Assembly (NCBI GenBank): GCA_965279075.1
Contig: CBDIHI010000008.1
Span: 1-64,000 of the forward strand
DNA from: SZAS-79 sp965279075
Lineage (GTDB): Bacteria; Pseudomonadota; Gammaproteobacteria; Burkholderiales; SG8-39
Direction: 5' to 3'
Length of the DNA: 64,000 nucleotides
Part shown: positions 35,068 through 43,373 of the stretch, in pieces
Layout: each line of letters opens with the position of its first letter
Numbering within the stretch: the stretch's first letter is position 1
The notes under the pieces: model-generated
What the model was told of the DNA's origin: nothing
Database searches by the model: none
The model's input: the letters and a program-made list of their open reading frames with translations, nothing else
Position numbers and translations under genes: made by a program

Positions 35068-36276
35068 ATGTCAGCCAAGCAACTGTTGGTTTCAGCAAGC
35101 GTAGCCGTGGGATTGGCATTCGCCGCGCCGTATGCGCTGGCGCAGAAGAAGTACGACCCGGGCGCCACCGACAAGGAGATCAAGGTCGGCAACATCATGC
35201 CGTACAGCGGCCCGGCTTCGGCCTATGCGGCGATCGGCAAGGCCGAGGCGGCGTACTTCAGGATGATCAACGAGCAGGGCGGCATCAACGGCCGCAAGAT
35301 CAACTTCGTCAGCGTCGACGACGGTTACAGCCCGCCGAAGGCCGTCGAGATGGCCAGGAAGCTCGTCGAACAGGACGAGGTGCTTCTGGTGTTCCAGCCG
35401 CTGGGCACGCCTTCGAACTCGGCGATCCACAAGTACATGAACGCGAAGAAGGTGCCGCAGCTGTTCGTCGCCACCGGCGCCTCCAAGTGGAACGACCCGA
35501 AGAACTTCCCCTGGACCATGGGCTGGCAGCCGAACTACCAGACCGAGGCGACCATCTACGCCAAGCACATCCTGGCGACGAAGCCCAACGCGAAGATCGC
35601 CGTGCTCTACCAGAACGACGACTACGGCAAGGACTACCTCAAGGGCTTCAAGGACGGCCTGGGCGCGAAGGCGGGCATGATCGTCAAGGAGGTCTCCTAC
35701 GAGACGAGCGACCCGACCGTCGATTCGCAGGTCGTGCAGCTGCAGGGCTCCGGCGCGGACGTCTTCTTCAACATCACGACGCCCAAGTTCGCCGCGCAGG
35801 CGATCCGCAAGGCCGCCGACATCGGCTGGAAGCCGGTGCAGTACCTGAACAACGTGTCGGCCTCCATCGGTTCCGTGCTGATCCCCGCGGGCCTCGAAAA
35901 GTCCAAGGACCTGATCACCACGCAGTACCTTAAGGACCCGCTCGATCCGGCCTGGAAGGACGACAAGGGCCTCAACGACTGGAAGGCCTTCATGGCCAAG
36001 TACTATCCCGACGGCGACCTGAAGGACGGCTCCAACGTCTACGGCTACACCGCCGCCCAGGGCCTCGCGCAGGTGCTGAAGCAGTGCGGCGACAACCTCA
36101 CCCGCGAGAACGTCATGAAGCAGGCGGCAAGCCTGAAGGACTTCTCGCCCTCGCTCGCGCTGCCCGGCATCAGGGTCAACACCAGCGCGGACGATTTCGC
36201 GCCGTTCGCGCAGATGCAGCTCGCGCGCTTCGACGGCAAGGAATGGGTCAGGTTCGGGGAAGTGCTCAGCAAGTAG
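35068..36276 (+). CDS. Branched-chain-type ABC transporter substrate-binding protein (LivK-like)
   Basis: 402 residues, ATG 35068 after a very strong ribosome site AAAGGAGG (35055-35062), consistent with the higher dosage needed for a binding protein. Signal peptide to about residue 26 (PYALAQ), then type I periplasmic fold: DKEIKVGNIMPYSGPAS, NEQGGINGRKINFV, LYQNDDYGKDYLKG. Receptors of this sort in betaproteobacteria bind amino acids, aromatic acids or short acids; the ligand is not determined. A 13-bp hairpin follows 10 bases after the stop. Confidence 0.9.
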   Translation: MSAKQLLVSASVAVGLAFAAPYALAQKKYDPGATDKEIKVGNIMPYSGPASAYAAIGKAEAAYFRMINEQGGINGRKINFVSVDDGYSPPKAVEMARKLVEQDEVLLVFQPLGTPSNSAIHKYMNAKKVPQLFVATGASKWNDPKNFPWTMGWQPNYQTEATIYAKHILATKPNAKIAVLYQNDDYGKDYLKGFKDGLGAKAGMIVKEVSYETSDPTVDSQVVQLQGSGADVFFNITTPKFAAQAIRKAADIGWKPVQYLNNVSASIGSVLIPAGLEKSKDLITTQYLKDPLDPAWKDDKGLNDWKAFMAKYYPDGDLKDGSNVYGYTAAQGLAQVLKQCGDNLTRENVMKQAASLKDFSPSLALPGIRVNTSADDFAPFAQMQLARFDGKEWVRFGEVLSK

Positions 36277-36286
36277 GGGTGATTGC

Positions 36287-36316
36287 GGCGAAACGCCTGC
36301 CTACAGGCGTTTCGCC
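36287..36316. terminator. 13-bp perfect hairpin between convergent genes, overlapping one coding end
   Basis: GGCGAAACGCCTG (36287-36299) and its exact reverse complement (36304-36316) with a CCTA loop. It starts 10 bases after the binding-protein stop, and its right arm is the final codons of the leftward acyl-CoA dehydrogenase. No T tract on either side, so it may stabilise 3' ends or act with Rho. Confidence 0.5.
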
Positions 36317-37446
36317 ACCTCCTCCAGCATCACCTCGGTGGCGCCGCCGCCGATGGACTGGATGCGGGCGTCGCGCACCATGCGCTCGATGGCCGAGTCG
36401 CGGATGTAGCCGAAGCCGCCGTGGAACTGCTGGCAGTCGTACATCACCTCGTTGACCAGTTCCCCGCAGTAGGCCTTCACCATGGAGACCTCCTTCACGC
36501 AGTCACGCCCCTGCGCGTCGGCCCAGGCGGCCGAGTAGACCAGCTGGCGGCCGGCCTCCACCTTCGCGGCCAGCATCGAAAGCCTTTGCCGGATCGCCTG
36601 CTTCTCCCACAGCGGGGCGCCGAAGGCCTTCCTCTGCTTCACGTAATCGAGCGTGAGTTCGAGCGCCTTCGAAGCTTCGCCCATGGCCATCGCGCCCAGC
36701 GCGATCCGCTCGTTCTGGAAGTTCTTCATCACCTGGTAGAAACCGCGCCCCTCCTCGCCCAGCAGGTTCCCCGCGGGCACCCGGCAACCGTCGAACACCA
36801 GTTCGGCGGTGTCGGAGGATCGCCAGCCCATCTTGTCGAGCGGGCGGGCCACCAGGAGCCCCGGCGTGCCCTTCTCCACGATGAACATGGAAATGCCCTT
36901 CGTCCCGGCGGCCGGATCGGTCTTGGCCGCGACGAAATACAGGTCGGCGTGCACGCCGTTGGTGATGTACATCTTGCTGCCGTTCAGCACCCAGTAATCC
37001 CCGTCCCTGCGCGCCGAGGTGCGGATCGACCTCACGTCCGACCCCGCGTCGGGCTCGGTGACCGCCACGGCGGTGATCTTCTCGCCCGCCACGATCCCCG
37101 GCATGTAGCGGTCGAGCTGCGCCGGCGAGCCGGCGTTCATCAGGTGGGGCGAAGCCATGTCCGTGTGCACGAGGACCGTCACCGCAAAGCCCCCGAAGGA
37201 GGACCGGCCCAGTTCCTCGGCAAGGAGCGCGGTGCCCAGCACGCTCATTTCGGCCCCGCCGTACTTCTCCGGGTAGCGCAGGCCGAGGAAGCCCAGCCCC
37301 CCCATCTGGCGGAGGATCCCGCGCGGCACGAACCCGGCGTCCTCCCAGGCCCGCCCGGCCGGGGCGACTTCGTTCCCGATGAAGCGGCGCAGGCTGTCGG
37401 ACAGCATCCGGTGGGTGTCGTCGAACCAGGCGGGGGTCGTATTCAT
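36301..37446 (-). CDS. Acyl-CoA dehydrogenase
   Basis: 381 residues from ATG 37446 (an ATG at 37455 adds three residues). FAD-binding blocks AVAVTEPDAGSD and WVLNGSKMYITNG, then ERIALGAMAMGEASKALELTL and CQQFHGGFGYIRDSAIERMVRDARI. The position of the catalytic Glu of medium-chain enzymes is Gly (IGGGATEVM), and the helix-G Glu of isovaleryl-CoA enzymes is Lys (QRKAFG), as in the IGGG-type subgroup. It introduces a double bond into an unidentified acyl-CoA. Divergent from the amidohydrolase; -10-like CATACT at 37460-37465. Confidence 0.88.
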   Translation of the reverse strand: MNTTPAWFDDTHRMLSDSLRRFIGNEVAPAGRAWEDAGFVPRGILRQMGGLGFLGLRYPEKYGGAEMSVLGTALLAEELGRSSFGGFAVTVLVHTDMASPHLMNAGSPAQLDRYMPGIVAGEKITAVAVTEPDAGSDVRSIRTSARRDGDYWVLNGSKMYITNGVHADLYFVAAKTDPAAGTKGISMFIVEKGTPGLLVARPLDKMGWRSSDTAELVFDGCRVPAGNLLGEEGRGFYQVMKNFQNERIALGAMAMGEASKALELTLDYVKQRKAFGAPLWEKQAIRQRLSMLAAKVEAGRQLVYSAAWADAQGRDCVKEVSMVKAYCGELVNEVMYDCQQFHGGFGYIRDSAIERMVRDARIQSIGGGATEVMLEEVAKRL

Positions 37447-37459
37447 AGAATGCATCGGG

Positions 37460-37488
37460 AGTATGGTGGGTGCGGGATTCGCTACAAT
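37460..37488. promoter_or_regulatory. Divergent promoter elements: leftward CATACT (37460-37465), rightward TACAAT (37483-37488)
   Basis: CATACT on the minus strand lies 13 bases before ATG 37446, giving a leader of only a few bases. TACAAT on the plus strand gives a leader of about 24 bases for ATG 37519, which has its own GGAGGG ribosome site. Confidence 0.4.
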
Positions 37489-37518
37489 CCTGCAAACGGT
37501 AACTTCTCGGAGGGCATC

Positions 37519-38778
37519 ATGCAATACGACCTGCTTTTGCGCGGTGGACGGGTGATCGACCCGGCACAAGGCCTGGACGGCGCTTATGACGTGGCGGTGA
37601 AGGACGGCAGGATCGCGGCCGTCGAGGCCAGTATCGTCCCCTCTTCGGCGAAAAAGGTCGTCGACGTCGCCGGCAAGCTTGTGCTCCCCGGCCTCATCGA
37701 CACCCACGGCCACGTGTTCCAGTACGTCACCGGCCGGTTCGGCCTCGACGCGGATCTCGCGGGCGTACACTCGGGCGTGACGACCCTGATCGACCAGGGC
37801 GGGCCCTCCTGCATGACGCTGCCGGCGTTCCGCGAGTACGTGGTCAAGGCGAAAAAGAGCCGCGTGGTCGCGTTCATCTCCGCCTACCTCGTCGGCGGCA
37901 TGGAAGGCCACTACTACGCCTCGCTCTACAAGCCCGACTGCCTCGACGTGGACGCGACCGTGGCCAGCGCGAAGGCCAATGCCGACATCGTCAAGGGCTT
38001 CAAGGTGCACGCCGAGATCGGCGGCATGACGCGCTGGGGCATGGAGGACATGGAAAAGGCCGCGGAGATGCGGCGCCAGACCGGCCTGCCCCTGTACATC
38101 CACTTCGGCCAGATGTGGGGGCTGCCCGACGGCATCCCTAGCATAGACCCGGACTCCATCCTTCCCGACGTGACGAGGCTCCTCAAGCCGGGCGACATCC
38201 TCGCGCACCCGTTTTCGCGCAACCCCGGCAGCTTCGTCGACCACACCGGCCGCGTCCACCCGATCGTGCGGGAGGCCATGGCCAACGGCATCAAGGTCGA
38301 CGTCGGCCACGGCTCGCACTTCAGCTTCAAGATGGCGAAGATCGCGCTCGACGCCGGCATCGTCCCCGACACCCTCGGCGCCGACATGCACGGCTACAAC
38401 ACCGCCGTGCCCAAACCCGCGGGCACGCCCGAAGAGCACGTCGACAAGGACCACATGTTCTTCGGCGCGTCGCGATTCTCGCTGGTGTCGGCGATGACCG
38501 CGATGCTCGCCTGCGGGCTGAAGCTCGAGCAGGTGATCCCGATGGTGACCACCAACGCGGCGAAGATGGCCCGCATGGAAGGCGAGATCGGCACGCTGAA
38601 GCCGGGCGTGGTCGCCGACGTGTCGGTCCTCAACGACGACCGCGGCCGCTGGGTGCTCGAGGACAACGAGAAGACCCAGGTGGTGACCGACCGGATGCTG
38701 ACGCCGGCCTTCTGCCTGCGTGCCGGGGAACGCTTCGACTCGGACGCCTCCATCCTGCCCGTGGCCAAGGCCGCCTAG
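37519..38778 (+). CDS. Amidohydrolase/deacetylase family metallohydrolase (dihydroorotase-like fold)
   Basis: 419 residues. Opens LLLRGGRVIDPAQGLDGAYDVAVKDG, metal motif DTHGHVFQY (HxH), probable bridging carboxylated Lys in GFKVHAEIGG, later His in YIHFGQMW and ILAHPFSR, and Asp in LGADMHGY. This resembles the EF_0837/AHA_3915 amidohydrolase/deacetylase family, whose substrates are mostly unknown. The TAG stop shares one base with the GTG start of the molybdenum hydroxylase, so the two proteins probably work on the same compound. Confidence 0.82.
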   Translation: MQYDLLLRGGRVIDPAQGLDGAYDVAVKDGRIAAVEASIVPSSAKKVVDVAGKLVLPGLIDTHGHVFQYVTGRFGLDADLAGVHSGVTTLIDQGGPSCMTLPAFREYVVKAKKSRVVAFISAYLVGGMEGHYYASLYKPDCLDVDATVASAKANADIVKGFKVHAEIGGMTRWGMEDMEKAAEMRRQTGLPLYIHFGQMWGLPDGIPSIDPDSILPDVTRLLKPGDILAHPFSRNPGSFVDHTGRVHPIVREAMANGIKVDVGHGSHFSFKMAKIALDAGIVPDTLGADMHGYNTAVPKPAGTPEEHVDKDHMFFGASRFSLVSAMTAMLACGLKLEQVIPMVTTNAAKMARMEGEIGTLKPGVVADVSVLNDDRGRWVLEDNEKTQVVTDRMLTPAFCLRAGERFDSDASILPVAKAA

Positions 38779-41147
38779 TGTCTGGCACGCCTGGCATGGG
38801 CGCGGCAAGGAGCGCCCTTGGCGTCGGGGCCTCCCTGCCCCGCAAGGAGGACGACCGCTACATGCGCGGCCTCGGCCAGTTCGTCGGCGACATCCGGCGT
38901 CCCGGCATGCTCGAGGTCGCGTTCGTGCGCTCGCCGATCGCGCATGGCCGGATCCTCGGCATCGAAAAGCCCGCGGGGTCCGAAAGCCGCGTCTTCACCA
39001 TGCAGGACATGGAGGGCGTGAAGCCGATCCGCGCGGTGTCCGGCCTGAAGGGGTTCAACGCGTCGAACTACTGGCCGCTGGCGAAGGACAAGGTGCGCCA
39101 CGTGGGCGAGGCGATCGCAATGTGCATCGCCCCCACCCGCGCCGAGGCCGAGGACCTCGCCGAGCAGGTCTCGGCGACCTACGAGGAACTGCCCGCCGTC
39201 GTCGACATGGTCAAGGCGCGCACCGACCCTTCCACGCTGGTGCACGAGGACTGGGACCGCAACGTGTTCCTCGAGACGCTGGTCGACGCCGACTTCAGCG
39301 CGGCGAAGAAGGACGCGCCGATCCAGGTCCGCCGCCACATCCGCACCGCGCGCCAGTCGATGGCGCCGCTGGAAGGGCGCGGGGTGCTGTGCGAATGGAA
39401 CACCCGCCTCGGCCAGCTCGAGATGCACAGCGCGGCGCAGATGCCGCACATCAACCGTGCCGGGCTCTCGGAGTGCCTCGGGATCGACCAGGGCGCGATC
39501 CGCGTGATCGCCCCGGACGTGGGCGGCGGGTTCGGCTACAAGGGGATCCTGCTGCCGGAGGAAGTGTGCCTCGGCTGGCTCGCCCGCAAGCTGGGAAGGC
39601 CGGTGCGCTGGATCGAGGACCGCAGGGAGCAGCTGGTGGCCAACACCAACTGCCGCGAGCACGACTACGACATCACGGTCTATGCGCACGCGGACGGCCG
39701 CCTGATCGGCATCGACTGCGACGCCACGGTCGATTCGGGTGCCTACTCCCTCTACCCGTTCTCCGCCTGCCTTGAGTCGGCGCAGGTCGGCTCCATCCTG
39801 CCCGGGCCGTACAAGATGGAGAAGTACCGCTGCCGCACCTGGTCGGCCTGCACCAACAAGCCCGGCATCCTGCCGTACCGGGGTGTCGCCCGGACCGGGG
39901 TGTGCTTCGCGATCGAGCTGATGATCGACGCGGTCGCGCGCAAGGCCGGGCGCGAACCCTACGAGGTGCGCCTCGCGAACCTCGTGCAGGGCGCGGACAT
40001 GCCCTACGACAACATCACCAACAAGCACTTCGACTCCGGTGACTACCCCGAGTCCGTCCGCCGTGCCGTGGCGGCGCTCGACCTGGCCAAGTGGCGCGCG
40101 CGGCAGCAGGCAGGCGAGCCCGACGGCCGGCGCATCGGCGTCGGGGTCTCGGTCTTCTGCGAGCAGGGCGCGCACGGCACCTCCGTCTACCACGGCTGGG
40201 GCATCCCCATGGTGCCGGGCTACGAGCAGTGCTTCGCAAGGCTGTCGCCCGACGGCGTGCTCGAGTTGCGCATCGGCGCGCAATCGCACGGCCAGAGCCT
40301 CGAGACTACGCTCGCGCAGGTGGCCAACGAGATCCTCGGCATCGACCCGTCAAACGTGCGGCTCATCCATGGCGACACGGGCCTCACGCCCTACTCCACC
40401 GGCACCTGGGGCTCGCGCTGCATGGTCATGTCCGGCGGCGCGGTGGCCGCGGCGTCAAAGGAAATCGCCAAGCGCGTCAAGGCCATCGCCGGGCGGCTGC
40501 TCGAGGTCGCGGTCGAAGACCTCGTGCTGGAAGAAGGCAAGGTCAAGGTGGCCGGCACGGACAAGGCCATGACGCTCGCCGAGATCTCGCACGTCTGGTA
40601 TCGCGCGCCGCAGCTGCTGCCCGCGGACGTCGATCCCGGCGGGCTCGAAGCCACGGCCGGCTACAAGGCCAAAGTCGACACCGGCACGTTCAGCTATGCC
40701 TGCCACGCGGTCGCCGTCGCGGTCGACCCGGGCACGGGCCACACCGAGATCCTCGACTACGTGATCGTCGAGGACGGCGGCACGCTGATCAACCCCATGG
40801 TCGTTGACGGCCAGATCTGCGGCGGCACCGCGCAGGGAATAGGCACGGCGCTGTACGAGGAGATGCGCTACGACCGCGACGGCCAGCCGCTGGCCTCGAC
40901 CCTGGCCGACTACCTGCTGCCCGGCCCGACCGAGATGCCGGGGCTGCGCATCGACCACATGGAAACGCCTTCGCCCTACACGGAGTTCGGCCAGAAAGGC
41001 ATAGGCGAAGGCGGCGCGATCGCCCCGCCCGCGGCCATCGTCAACGCGATCAACGACGCGCTGCGGGACCTCGGCGTCGAGATCACGGAGTCGCCGGCGA
41101 GCCCCTCCCGCGTGCTCGCCGCAATCGAGGCGGCGCGCGCCGTGTAG
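38778..41147 (+). CDS. Xanthine-dehydrogenase-family molybdopterin-binding large subunit
   Basis: 789 residues, GTG start at 38778. Typical blocks: PRKEDDRYMRGLGQFVGDI, PDVGGGFGYKG, LPYRGVARTGVCFAIE, DSGDYPESVR, TGTWGSRCMV and GQKGIGEGGAIAPP, which carries the catalytic Glu. The AYxCSFR loop of CO dehydrogenases is absent. Enzymes of this type hydroxylate aldehydes or N-heterocycles and normally need a 2Fe-2S small subunit and an FAD medium subunit; neither is next to it. It is coupled to the amidohydrolase and convergent with the MFS gene. Confidence 0.87.
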   Translation: MSGTPGMGAARSALGVGASLPRKEDDRYMRGLGQFVGDIRRPGMLEVAFVRSPIAHGRILGIEKPAGSESRVFTMQDMEGVKPIRAVSGLKGFNASNYWPLAKDKVRHVGEAIAMCIAPTRAEAEDLAEQVSATYEELPAVVDMVKARTDPSTLVHEDWDRNVFLETLVDADFSAAKKDAPIQVRRHIRTARQSMAPLEGRGVLCEWNTRLGQLEMHSAAQMPHINRAGLSECLGIDQGAIRVIAPDVGGGFGYKGILLPEEVCLGWLARKLGRPVRWIEDRREQLVANTNCREHDYDITVYAHADGRLIGIDCDATVDSGAYSLYPFSACLESAQVGSILPGPYKMEKYRCRTWSACTNKPGILPYRGVARTGVCFAIELMIDAVARKAGREPYEVRLANLVQGADMPYDNITNKHFDSGDYPESVRRAVAALDLAKWRARQQAGEPDGRRIGVGVSVFCEQGAHGTSVYHGWGIPMVPGYEQCFARLSPDGVLELRIGAQSHGQSLETTLAQVANEILGIDPSNVRLIHGDTGLTPYSTGTWGSRCMVMSGGAVAAASKEIAKRVKAIAGRLLEVAVEDLVLEEGKVKVAGTDKAMTLAEISHVWYRAPQLLPADVDPGGLEATAGYKAKVDTGTFSYACHAVAVAVDPGTGHTEILDYVIVEDGGTLINPMVVDGQICGGTAQGIGTALYEEMRYDRDGQPLASTLADYLLPGPTEMPGLRIDHMETPSPYTEFGQKGIGEGGAIAPPAAIVNAINDALRDLGVEITESPASPSRVLAAIEAARAV

Positions 41148-41152
41148 GCCCG

Positions 41153-42349
41153 TCAGGGCTTCTGCTGCGCGGCGCGAAGGATGAGCCGGCGGCGGAACTC
41201 GATGGCCAGCAACGGCAGGCCGATCGCCGACACGAGGAACAGCGGCCGCGTGCCGAACGCGTCGACCACGCGCCCGCCCAGCCACACGCCCAGCGACTGC
41301 CCGCTGAACAGGCTCAGCGCGAACAGCGCCACGGCGGCGCCGCGCGAATCGGGCGCCATCTGCGTGGCGTTCACCTGCAGCGTGTTGTGCAGCATGTAGA
41401 TCCCGGCGCCGAGCGCAAGCAGGCAGGGCAGCACCCACGCGGCCGACGGCGCCGCGGCAAGCCCGAGGAATCCCACGCCGATCGTGAGCCCCCCGGCCAG
41501 CGCGAGGCCGCGTTCACCGAGGGCGCTCACCAGCCGCTTCGACACGGCGGCATACAGCAGGCCACCGACCGCGAACATCGCCACCACGCCGCCGCTCGAG
41601 CCCAGGCTCATGCCGAGCTTTTCGTGCATGTGCAGCGCGGCGAACGCCATCGATCCGTAGAACAGCCCGCCTTCGATGGACACGATCACCAGCACCGTGC
41701 GCACCCACGGCTGCGGCAGCAGGCCGGCCATGCGCCGGAACCCGTCCGCGATCGAACTCGGTGCGGCGCGCGTATCCCTGTGCGTGATCGGGTTGCCGCG
41801 CAATTCGATCCACAGCAGCACGCTGACCACTGCATAGACCACGGTCAGCAGGAAGAAGATCGACCGCCAGCCGAAGGACTCGCCGAGATAGCCGCCCAGC
41901 CATGCGCCGGCCGCGACGCCCGTCATCTGCCCGATGAGGAACCGCGCAAGCACCGACTGGCGCCGGTCGTAGGGCACGACGTCCCCGATCCATGCCATCG
42001 CGAGCGGGATGATCGCGCCCACCGTGGCCCCGGCTGCGAACCGCGCGACGACCAGCATCTCCAGCGTCGGCGCAAGCGCGCAGGCGAGCGTGCCGAAGAG
42101 CGACAGCATCGAGGTGATGAAGATCAGCTGGTACTTGCCGACCTTGTCGCCGAGCGGGCCGTGCACGACCTGCAGCAGGCCGTAGGCGATCGAAAAGGCG
42201 GTGATGACCGCCGCCGCCGCGCCTGCCGTGGTGCCGAACTCGGCCGCAAGCAGCGGCAGCACTGCATCCGTGCCGCGCAGGCTCGCGGAACTGGCGAAGG
42301 AGGCGAAGGACAGGAGCGCGACGGCGCGCTCGGCATTGGGGGGGCGCAT
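41153..42349 (-). CDS. MFS transporter
   Basis: 398 residues with about 12 TM helices. The helix 2-3 loop HGPLGDKVGKYQL and the helix 8-9 equivalent SKRLVSALGERGLAL are recognisable major-facilitator motifs. Start ATG 42349 lies 10 bases after a leftward GATACT and has no ribosome site. It is on the strand of the ABC operon, 61 bases after its last gene, and might also be reached by read-through. Could import a metabolite or export a drug; no basis to decide. Confidence 0.85.
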   Translation of the reverse strand: MRPPNAERAVALLSFASFASSASLRGTDAVLPLLAAEFGTTAGAAAAVITAFSIAYGLLQVVHGPLGDKVGKYQLIFITSMLSLFGTLACALAPTLEMLVVARFAAGATVGAIIPLAMAWIGDVVPYDRRQSVLARFLIGQMTGVAAGAWLGGYLGESFGWRSIFFLLTVVYAVVSVLLWIELRGNPITHRDTRAAPSSIADGFRRMAGLLPQPWVRTVLVIVSIEGGLFYGSMAFAALHMHEKLGMSLGSSGGVVAMFAVGGLLYAAVSKRLVSALGERGLALAGGLTIGVGFLGLAAAPSAAWVLPCLLALGAGIYMLHNTLQVNATQMAPDSRGAAVALFALSLFSGQSLGVWLGGRVVDAFGTRPLFLVSAIGLPLLAIEFRRRLILRAAQQKP

Positions 42350-42359
42350 GGGACTCGCG

Positions 42360-42365
42360 AGTATC
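42360..42365 (-). promoter_or_regulatory. -10-like GATACT 10 bases before the MFS start
   Basis: On the minus strand GATACT is followed by 10 bases and ATG 42349; no Shine-Dalgarno. Predicts a near-leaderless transcript separate from the upstream ABC operon. Confidence 0.4.
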
Positions 42366-42410
42366 CCCGAAAGCCGGGTTCGCCGCGAGGACTGGTTCAG
42401 GCCTGCTGCT

Positions 42411-43373
42411 TCAGGCTTTCGCGAAGTGGCAGGCCGCGTGGTGGCCTACACCAACCTCGTGCAGCAGCGGCCCTTCCGTGCGGCAGCGGTCCACCTGCTT
42501 CGGGCAGCGCCCGAACATGCGGCACACCTTCGGGTCCGGGTCCACCGGGGAGCGCGCTTCACCCGACAGGACCTCCCTTTCGCCGGGCTTGCCACCGATC
42601 GAGGGAATCGCGCGGATCAGGCCCGCCGTATAGGGATGGGCCGGGTTGCGGAACACTTCTTCAGTGGGGCCCTGCTCCACGACCTTGCCGAGGTACATGA
42701 CGATCACCCGGTCGCACAGCATCCTGACCACGTTGAGGTCATGGGATACGAACAGGTAGCTCATGCCCAGCGTCTGCCTGAGTTCGACCAGCAGCTTGAG
42801 GATCGTGGCCTGCACCGAGACATCGAGCGCGGCCGTGGGCTCGTCGAGGATCAGCAGTTCGGGCCGCAATGCGATGGCGCGGGCGATGCCCACGCGCGCC
42901 TTCTGCCCGCCGGACAACTGGTGAGGGAAGCGCATCAGCAACTCCTCGGGCAGCCCCGTCTGCCGCGCCGCTTCGAACACCCTGGCGTGCAGTTCGGCAT
43001 AAGCCTTCACGCCGGCCAGCAGGCGCAGGGGCTCGGCGATCGTATCGAAAGCGGTGAAACGCGGGTTCAGGCTGTCGGTCGGGTCCTGGAAGACCATCTG
43101 GATCTTCGGGCGGAACTGGGTCTCGGCGAACTTGCGCGCCGGGATGAAACCGATGTTGCGCCCGCCGAAGATGATGTCGCCCGCGCTCGGGTCGAGCATC
43201 CGGGTGATCAGCCGGACCAGCGTGGACTTGCCGCAGCCGGATTCGCCCACAAGCCCGACGCTCTCGCCCCTCGCGATCGCGAAGCTGACGTCGTCGACCG
43301 CGTGCAGCAGGCTCTTCCTGCCGACCGGGAAGAGCTTCTTCAGTTCCACGATGTCGAGGAGGTTCGGCGTCAT
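42411..43373 (-). CDS. Peptide-type ABC transporter ATP-binding protein (DppF/OppF-like)
   Basis: 320 residues. Walker A GESGCGKST, Q-loop MVFQDPTDSLNPR, signature LSGGQKARV, Walker B LLILDEPTAALDVS, H-loop VSHDL. The C-terminal HPYTAGLIRAIP and four Cys (CRMFGRCPKQVDRC plus a later CHFAKA) form the 4Fe-4S cluster loop common in this subfamily. Last gene of the eight-gene operon; start overlaps the previous stop by 4 bases. Confidence 0.92.
   Translation of the reverse strand: MTPNLLDIVELKKLFPVGRKSLLHAVDDVSFAIARGESVGLVGESGCGKSTLVRLITRMLDPSAGDIIFGGRNIGFIPARKFAETQFRPKIQMVFQDPTDSLNPRFTAFDTIAEPLRLLAGVKAYAELHARVFEAARQTGLPEELLMRFPHQLSGGQKARVGIARAIALRPELLILDEPTAALDVSVQATILKLLVELRQTLGMSYLFVSHDLNVVRMLCDRVIVMYLGKVVEQGPTEEVFRNPAHPYTAGLIRAIPSIGGKPGEREVLSGEARSPVDPDPKVCRMFGRCPKQVDRCRTEGPLLHEVGVGHHAACHFAKA

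Noticed and set aside
36283..37518. Possible 400-codon N-terminal extension of the amidohydrolase
   Set aside because: The extension is antisense to the acyl-CoA dehydrogenase and has no recognisable domain; GGAGGG and the family N-terminus place the start at 37519.
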